The notes beneath the pieces are model-generated. The model ran no database searches. It was given only the letters and a program-made list of their open reading frames with translations, and had not been told where the DNA came from. Position numbers and translations under genes: made by a program. A DNA stretch of 64,000 bases, from contig CAVPZC010000001.1 in the NCBI GenBank assembly GCA_963710175.1, forward strand, positions 992,001-1,056,000, read 5' to 3'. Below are positions 59,667-64,000 of the stretch, in pieces (positions within the stretch are counted from its first letter, which is position 1; the number at the start of each line of letters is the position of its first letter). This DNA comes from Phormidesmis sp963710175. Its GTDB lineage: Bacteria; Cyanobacteriota; Cyanobacteriia; Phormidesmidales; Phormidesmidaceae.

Positions 59667-60668
59667 CTATTGGGCAAATCCCATAGCTGTTTTTACTTTG
59701 GCAAGCGTGGGAGCGGCGATCACTTGTGCCTTTTCTTTGCCCTCGGCTAAGACTTGATGGAGGTAGGTGCGATCGCTCATCAGCTCGTCATATTTAGCCT
59801 GAATAGGCCGCAGCGCTTCTACCGTCGTCTCAGCTAGCAGCGGCTTAAACTGCCCCCAGCCCATCGCTTCACACTCAGCAGCAACAGCCGCCTTAGTCTG
59901 ATTGGACAGCAGCTGGTAAAGGCCCAGCAAATTGCTACACTCTGGTCGCTCCGGATTATCAAACTCCAAGCCGCGCTCCGGATCGGTCTTGGCCCGCTTA
60001 ATCTTTTTGGTAATTGCCTCAGGCGAGTCGGTCAGGTCAATCCGGCTCTGGTCAGACGGGTCAGACTTAGACATTTTTTTAGTGCCGTCAGTCAGGCTCA
60101 TTACCCGCGCCCCGGCTTTGCGAATCAGCGGTTCGGGCACCTTCAGCACTGGCTTGTCTTCACTGCCAAACTGAAAGTTGAGCCGGGCGGCAATGTCGCG
60201 AGTCAGCTCTAAATGCTGCTTTTGGTCTTCGCCGACCGGTACCAGATCGGGCTCGTATAGCAAAATATCTGCCGCTTGCAGCACCGGATAGTCAAACAGG
60301 CCAATGCTGACATTTTCGCCCTGCTTGATCGCTTTTTCCTTGAACTGGATCATCCGCTCTAGCCAGTTAACCGGCGTAATGCAGTTAAATAGCCAGGCCA
60401 GCTCGCTGTGCTCCGGCAGCTGAGACTGCACAAAAATAGTTGACCGCGCTGGATCAATCCCGCAGGCGATGTAAGTAGCGGCTACTTTAACCGTATTTTC
60501 AGCCAGCGCCGCAGGATCGTGAGGTACGGTGACCGCGTGCAGGTCGGCCATGAACAAAAAGCAGTTGTACTCTTCTTGCAGCGTCACCCAGTTACGGATT
60601 GCGCCCAGGTAGTTACCCAAGTGAAGATTGCCGGTGGGTTGAACACCTGAGAGAATGCGAGAGGCCAT
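59667..60668 (-). CDS. trpS: Tryptophanyl-tRNA synthetase
   Basis: 333 residues. Class I signatures: RILSGVQPTGNLHLGNYLG (HIGH-type) and TKKMSKSDPSDQSRI (KMSKS); FLFMADLHAVTVPHDP, YPVLQAADILLYEPDLVPVG and DQKQHLELTRDIA are characteristic. Charges tRNA-Trp. ATG 60668; no T-box or attenuator is visible upstream. Confidence 0.97.
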   Translation of the reverse strand: MASRILSGVQPTGNLHLGNYLGAIRNWVTLQEEYNCFLFMADLHAVTVPHDPAALAENTVKVAATYIACGIDPARSTIFVQSQLPEHSELAWLFNCITPVNWLERMIQFKEKAIKQGENVSIGLFDYPVLQAADILLYEPDLVPVGEDQKQHLELTRDIAARLNFQFGSEDKPVLKVPEPLIRKAGARVMSLTDGTKKMSKSDPSDQSRIDLTDSPEAITKKIKRAKTDPERGLEFDNPERPECSNLLGLYQLLSNQTKAAVAAECEAMGWGQFKPLLAETTVEALRPIQAKYDELMSDRTYLHQVLAEGKEKAQVIAAPTLAKVKTAMGFAQ

Positions 60669-60737
60669 GAGCTACAGGGGCGAGAGAAGAAGGGAACGAC
60701 TTAATCTTAGGTGAGCATCTCGGCTGCGTCTAGCCGC

Positions 60738-61280
60738 TTACTGAATCTCAGCTTGGAGCACAGATTTATCTTGAGGCCCCAGCGTGAGGGCAAGAGGGCG
60801 CTCTTTTTCAAACGCCTTAACTGCTGCTCGATAAACATCGTAATCGGTCGGTAAGGTTTTGGTTTCACCTGCCTGGTTAAAAGTGAGTTGGTAGTCGATT
60901 CCTTTGATAACTTCGGGCGGGCGAGCGGTTTCGCCCTGAAGCTGGCCTGATTCGATGTCGTCTACTGTGGGCTCGGGGGGAAGTACTGGCCACCAGAGAC
61001 CCTGACTATCTGGGCCAGATCCGGCAGCATCGGGGCGAATGCCGTTGCTGTTGGTCAGCCTGCTAGATTCAAACTGCTCTAAGCGGCGGTCGTTGGGGCG
61101 ATCTCGATTGGTTCTGGGCACATACTCCACTTGCCAGGTGTAAGTCGTCACCGCTGTGGCTTCAAAGTCAGACGTTGCCTCTACCGCATTGGTTGTGACC
61201 TGAGTACAGCCAGCGCTGACCAAGACGACAAGGGCAGCGGAGATAGTAGGATTAGTCCAGGCGTTCATAGGGCTGCGCAT
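60738..61280 (-). CDS. Hypothetical lipoprotein
   Basis: 180 residues; no family recognised. N-terminal hydrophobic stretch ISAALVVLVSAGC gives a lipobox with Cys at about residue 25, so it should be lipid-anchored. The mature part is polar, with WWPVLPPEP and a C-terminal AVKAFEKERPLALTLG. ATG 61280 has GAGGG a few bases upstream; ATG at codon 5 is an alternative. It lies upstream of trpS on the same strand, 69 bp apart. Confidence 0.65.
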   Translation of the reverse strand: MRSPMNAWTNPTISAALVVLVSAGCTQVTTNAVEATSDFEATAVTTYTWQVEYVPRTNRDRPNDRRLEQFESSRLTNSNGIRPDAAGSGPDSQGLWWPVLPPEPTVDDIESGQLQGETARPPEVIKGIDYQLTFNQAGETKTLPTDYDVYRAAVKAFEKERPLALTLGPQDKSVLQAEIQ

Positions 61281-61389
61281 TTTTATGCACCCTCCAATTC
61301 TGCGCTACTAGCTTAGCGCTCCGTGTCGCAATAATTAGGATGCCTTTGGTAAAGAACGAGGCCATACCAGGGAGTCAATACGGTCAACT

Positions 61390-61749
61390 GTGAAAAAAGA
61401 AACCCTTAAAACACATCTTTTAACGCTTAAAGGCTCTGAAGAAAGCTATCCCTTTGGCCCGGAGGCATCAGTCTTCAAGGTAATGGGGAAAATGTTTGCG
61501 CTTGTGTCGGAAAAAGAGGGCAATTCTATAGTCACCGTCAAATGCGTTCCGCTAGACGGTGAAATACTGGTGGATCAATTTGAGTCAATAGTTCCGGGCT
61601 ATTACATGAACAAAAAGCACTGGATAACAGTTTCACTGACCGATGAGATCCCAGAAGATATGCTGGTTGATCTGGTCAATAAATCGTACGAGCTGGTGGT
61701 GAGTAAATTGACTAAAGCCAATAAAATCAGCCTTCAGCAAACGAAATAG
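61390..61749 (+). CDS. MmcQ/YjbR-family protein
   Basis: 119 residues of the MmcQ/YjbR family (a CyaY-like fold sometimes called DNA-binding): YPFGPEASVFKVMGKMFALVS, PGYYMNKKHWITV and a C-terminal DLVNKSYELVVSKLTK. The family's function is not established. GTG start at 61390. Confidence 0.85.
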   Translation: MKKETLKTHLLTLKGSEESYPFGPEASVFKVMGKMFALVSEKEGNSIVTVKCVPLDGEILVDQFESIVPGYYMNKKHWITVSLTDEIPEDMLVDLVNKSYELVVSKLTKANKISLQQTK

Positions 61750-61898
61750 CTTACTCGCGCTTGCTTGCAGCATCGGCCTTCTGACTTGCATCGTTTCAAA
61801 TCGAGGAACAGCTCCTACGGGCTTGCTGACCAACGCACTCAATAACCCAGCATAATTAAAGCAGTTTTGCTAAAACAGCGCAGGAGATATTGACAGCG

Positions 61899-62566
61899 AT
61901 GCCGAATTTTACCCGTAAATCATTCGATTTACTCGAAGGTCTTGCAGAGAATAATGAAAAGACATGGTATGACGAACATCGAGATGATTTTGAGGCATAT
62001 GTGAGAGAACCATTTGCCGAAGTTTTGGAATTGGCGAGCGATCGCCTTTCAGAAATCGCCACTCCCCTATCTGGCAGCGCCAGAACGATGTTTCGCCAAA
62101 ACCGCGACGTTCGCTTCTCCAAAGACAAATCTCCCTACAGCACACAGGTCAGCGGTGTATTGACGCCATCGGGCACTAAGGCAGAAAAAGAGGGCCTGAT
62201 CTACCTTCAGCTCGATTCTTCAGGTGGCATGACCGCCTGCGGATTTTATAAGCTAAAAGCGGCGGAGCTGGCCCCCATTAGAGACCGGATAATTGAAAAG
62301 TCGAAGGTGTTTTCTAGCGTACTGCAAGATCTAGAGTCAGCGGGTCTGTCGTTCAGCGATGAAGACAAGCTGAAGTCGATGCCACGTGGCTACGAGCAGC
62401 ATGACGAGCATGAGCATGTGGAGTATCTCAAGCTCAAAAGCCGATAGTACAGTCATCACTGCCTAAGAGCGCGTGGCTAGAGGGCGATGTCATTGATCGT
62501 ATTGTCGAGTGGGGAAAGGGCTGCGCTTCTCTTTTGGCTTTTGGTAGCGCTGCGAAGTCGGGCTGA
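61899..62566 (+). pseudogene. DUF2461-family protein, frameshifted near its end
   Basis: The open frame (to the stop at 62447) has 182 residues with DUF2461 features: FLRxxxxNNEKTWYDEHRDDFE-like start, FRQNRDVRFSKDKSPYSTQ, and MPRGYEQHDEHEHVEYLKLKS. It then stops, but the frame one base off continues IVQSSLPKSAWLEGDV and RIVEWGKGCASLLAFG to a TGA at 62564-62566, which is the family's normal C-terminus. A single-base deletion at about 62440 therefore removes some 40 residues. Real mutation or sequencing error cannot be told. ATG 61899; the family's function is unknown. Confidence 0.8.
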
Positions 62567-62718
62567 TAGCGGCTGCGGCTGAGCTGGTTAGCCGTACACT
62601 GTGAGGGAAGGTTATTGATTCTCTGGTGTGCCCGGTGTGACGGTGTTATGAAGGCGAGGTTCAACTGAGGGTTACACTTTACACGCGACCCGCTAGGCTA
62701 ACGGCTTGCTGTCAACAG

Positions 62719-63558
62719 TTGGATGCGATGGCAAGGCCACTCCTTCGGAGTATCGCTAATATGAGTCCATTTGCTTCGGTTGCATCGAGACTCCCCGCCT
62801 CAGTTCGCAAAGCCATTGGCATTCAGGTACTTTCAGGCTCACAGCCGATTACTCACTTAGCAGACCAGCACCCAGTCAGCCGGAAATTCGTTTACCAGCA
62901 GGGCGACAAAGCACAGCGATCGCTCGATGAAACCTTCGAGCCGATGCCCACAGATGACGATGTTCTGTTTCATCTGCCTGTTACCAAAAGCTGGCTGTAC
63001 CAGCTGATTCTGGGGTTAGTGCTGATTTGCCACAGTTCGTATCGCGGTGTCGTCGAACTCTTTCGCGATCTATTTAATATGCCGATCAGCATCGGCACCG
63101 TCCACAACCGGCTTCAGTCCGCTACGGCCACTGCCGCAGAGATCAATCAACAGCAAGACATGTCAGGCATTGAGGTGGGCCTTCACGATGAGATATTTCA
63201 GTCGAATCGCCCGGTGCTAGTCGGTGTCGATGCTGCTTCCACCTACTGCTACCTGCTTCCAAGGAGTAGAGCACCGCGATGAGGACACCTGGGGCTGTCA
63301 TCTGCTGGATACGATGGCGCAAGGCTTCGACCCTGACTATACAGTCGCTGATGGCGGTAGCGGATTGAGAGCCGGTTGTGGACGGTGCCGATGCCTGAAA
63401 CGCCTCGCCACGGCGATGTTTTCCATATCCAGCAGCAGTTTGAGCAGGTGGCCAATGGTCTAGCTCGCCAAGCGCAAGGGGCGACCACCCATCGAATCAG
63501 GCTGGAGCAGACGATTGCTAAGGCGAGCACATCACATTATGAGGAAAATTCGATTTGA
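62719..63558 (+). pseudogene. Decayed transposase
   Basis: Similar to a cyanobacterial transposase family that begins MSPFASVASRLPASVRKAIG and has VSRKFVYQQGDKAQRSLDE. The frame is open from TTG 62719 to 63282, but the recognisable continuation (GVEHRDEDTWGCHLLD, DYTVADGGSGLRAG) is in a second frame from about 63250, and HGDVFHIQQQFEQVANGLA is in a third from about 63370. After GDAVFHI-like sequence it decays with no recognisable end. At least two frameshifts make it non-functional; inverted repeats could not be placed. Confidence 0.8.
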
Positions 63559-64000
63559 ACTCGCACCGAAGCCGTCGAAGCAAGCGAAAGCGGCGCAGGG
63601 AAAGAGCGGATTTGTCCCCATCCCGACGCGATGGGTAATTAAGCGCTCTAATGCATGAATGGAGCGATGCAAGAGTTTGACAAAGAACTTTGAAAAAACG
63701 CTAGTGAATGCAAAGGCGAAGATGGATCTTTGCTTCGCCAGGCTGATGCTTAAAAGGATTGCAGCCAATTCCTGAGATGTTAAATGGATTCTATATGCAA
63801 TCTATGCTCGCGCAGGTACTGAGACATCCTGGCATTTGAGATAAAGAATCAGTTCTTATGGATATGAGTAGACTGACATTCGGAACATTAAATAGAGTAG
63901 AAAACCTCAATTCATACTCCTACTTATGAATTTTCAAATTTACTTTTGTAAAGTTTCCATATGAGATTTCTTTACCGCCTTCCAGGTGAAACGTGTCTCG
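63559..64000. other. Gene-free window end
   Basis: No gene or RNA recognised. An open frame on the minus strand (63532-63768) has no family resemblance and overlaps the decayed transposase. The last 200 bp are AT-rich, as expected of intergenic sequence. Confidence 0.4.

Noticed and set aside
63532..63768. Minus-strand open frame at the window end
   Set aside because: No family resemblance and it overlaps a decayed transposase.

Overview
The window is chromosomal DNA from a cyanobacterium, probably a filamentous or Leptolyngbya/Synechococcales-type lineage, although species cannot be fixed from sequence alone. Evidence: frequent HIP1 octamers (GCGATCGC), a CpcT/CpeT-type phycobilin lyase, Thf1/Psb29, a DesA-type acyl-lipid desaturase, cyanobacterial DUF1350, and a PHO box of the cyanobacterial type.

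Layout. (1) 1-8.0 kb: housekeeping genes (hemF 3' part, STAS protein, CpcT-like lyase, thf1), a methyltransferase-glycosyltransferase fusion, a PIN toxin-antitoxin pair, trhO, a histone-deacetylase-family hydrolase and a short TauE/SafE protein. (2) 8.1-19.1 kb: a complete-looking phosphonate locus. phnC-phnD-phnE (importer) lies behind a three-repeat PHO box. A GntR regulator (phnF, frameshifted) is transcribed away from phnG-H-I-J-K-L-M (C-P lyase core and accessory proteins), and a PhnZ-like HD protein ends the operon. phnI is fused in frame to a MOSC domain. The phnG promoter carries a CTAGAC-type operator just after its -10 box, so phosphate starvation and a GntR repressor probably act together. 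(3) 19.2-28.3 kb: DUF1350 gene, tRNA-Val(GAC), then an AT-richer, HIP1-free island with an HNH endonuclease, a large nuclease-STAND NTPase gene of the Avs type cut in two by an insertion sequence with a perfect 9-bp target duplication, a second PIN toxin-antitoxin pair and a scrap of ilvD. (4) 28.3-35.0 kb: a glutathione-reductase-like flavoprotein, three secreted or small proteins, tex and a conserved hypothetical. (5) 35.0-50.1 kb: an exopolysaccharide locus with Wzx flippase, Wzy polymerase, four glycosyltransferases, two sulfotransferases, a LbH acetyltransferase, a SLBB export protein and a Wzc-like chain-length ATPase; the product is probably a sulfated exopolysaccharide. (6) 50.1-64 kb: uup, desA convergent with a DEAD-box helicase, doxX-like, GH13 enzyme, response regulator, metF, trpS, lipoprotein, MmcQ/YjbR protein, a frameshifted DUF2461 gene and a decayed transposase.

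A structured repeat of about 105 bp occurs four times (3.2, 36.1, 42.1 and, inverted, 43.4 kb), always beside polysaccharide genes. One copy supplies a stop codon for the gene before it and the ribosome binding site of the gene after it; another supplies the last codons and stop of a gene. A separate nested palindrome (2936-3142) looks like a MITE.

The observations I find most unusual are the PhnI-MOSC fusion, the IS-split Avs-like defence gene whose frame is exactly restored by removing the IS, and the repeat that furnishes translation signals. Three genes (phnF, the DUF2461 gene, the terminal transposase) show frameshifts that could be real or assembly errors.
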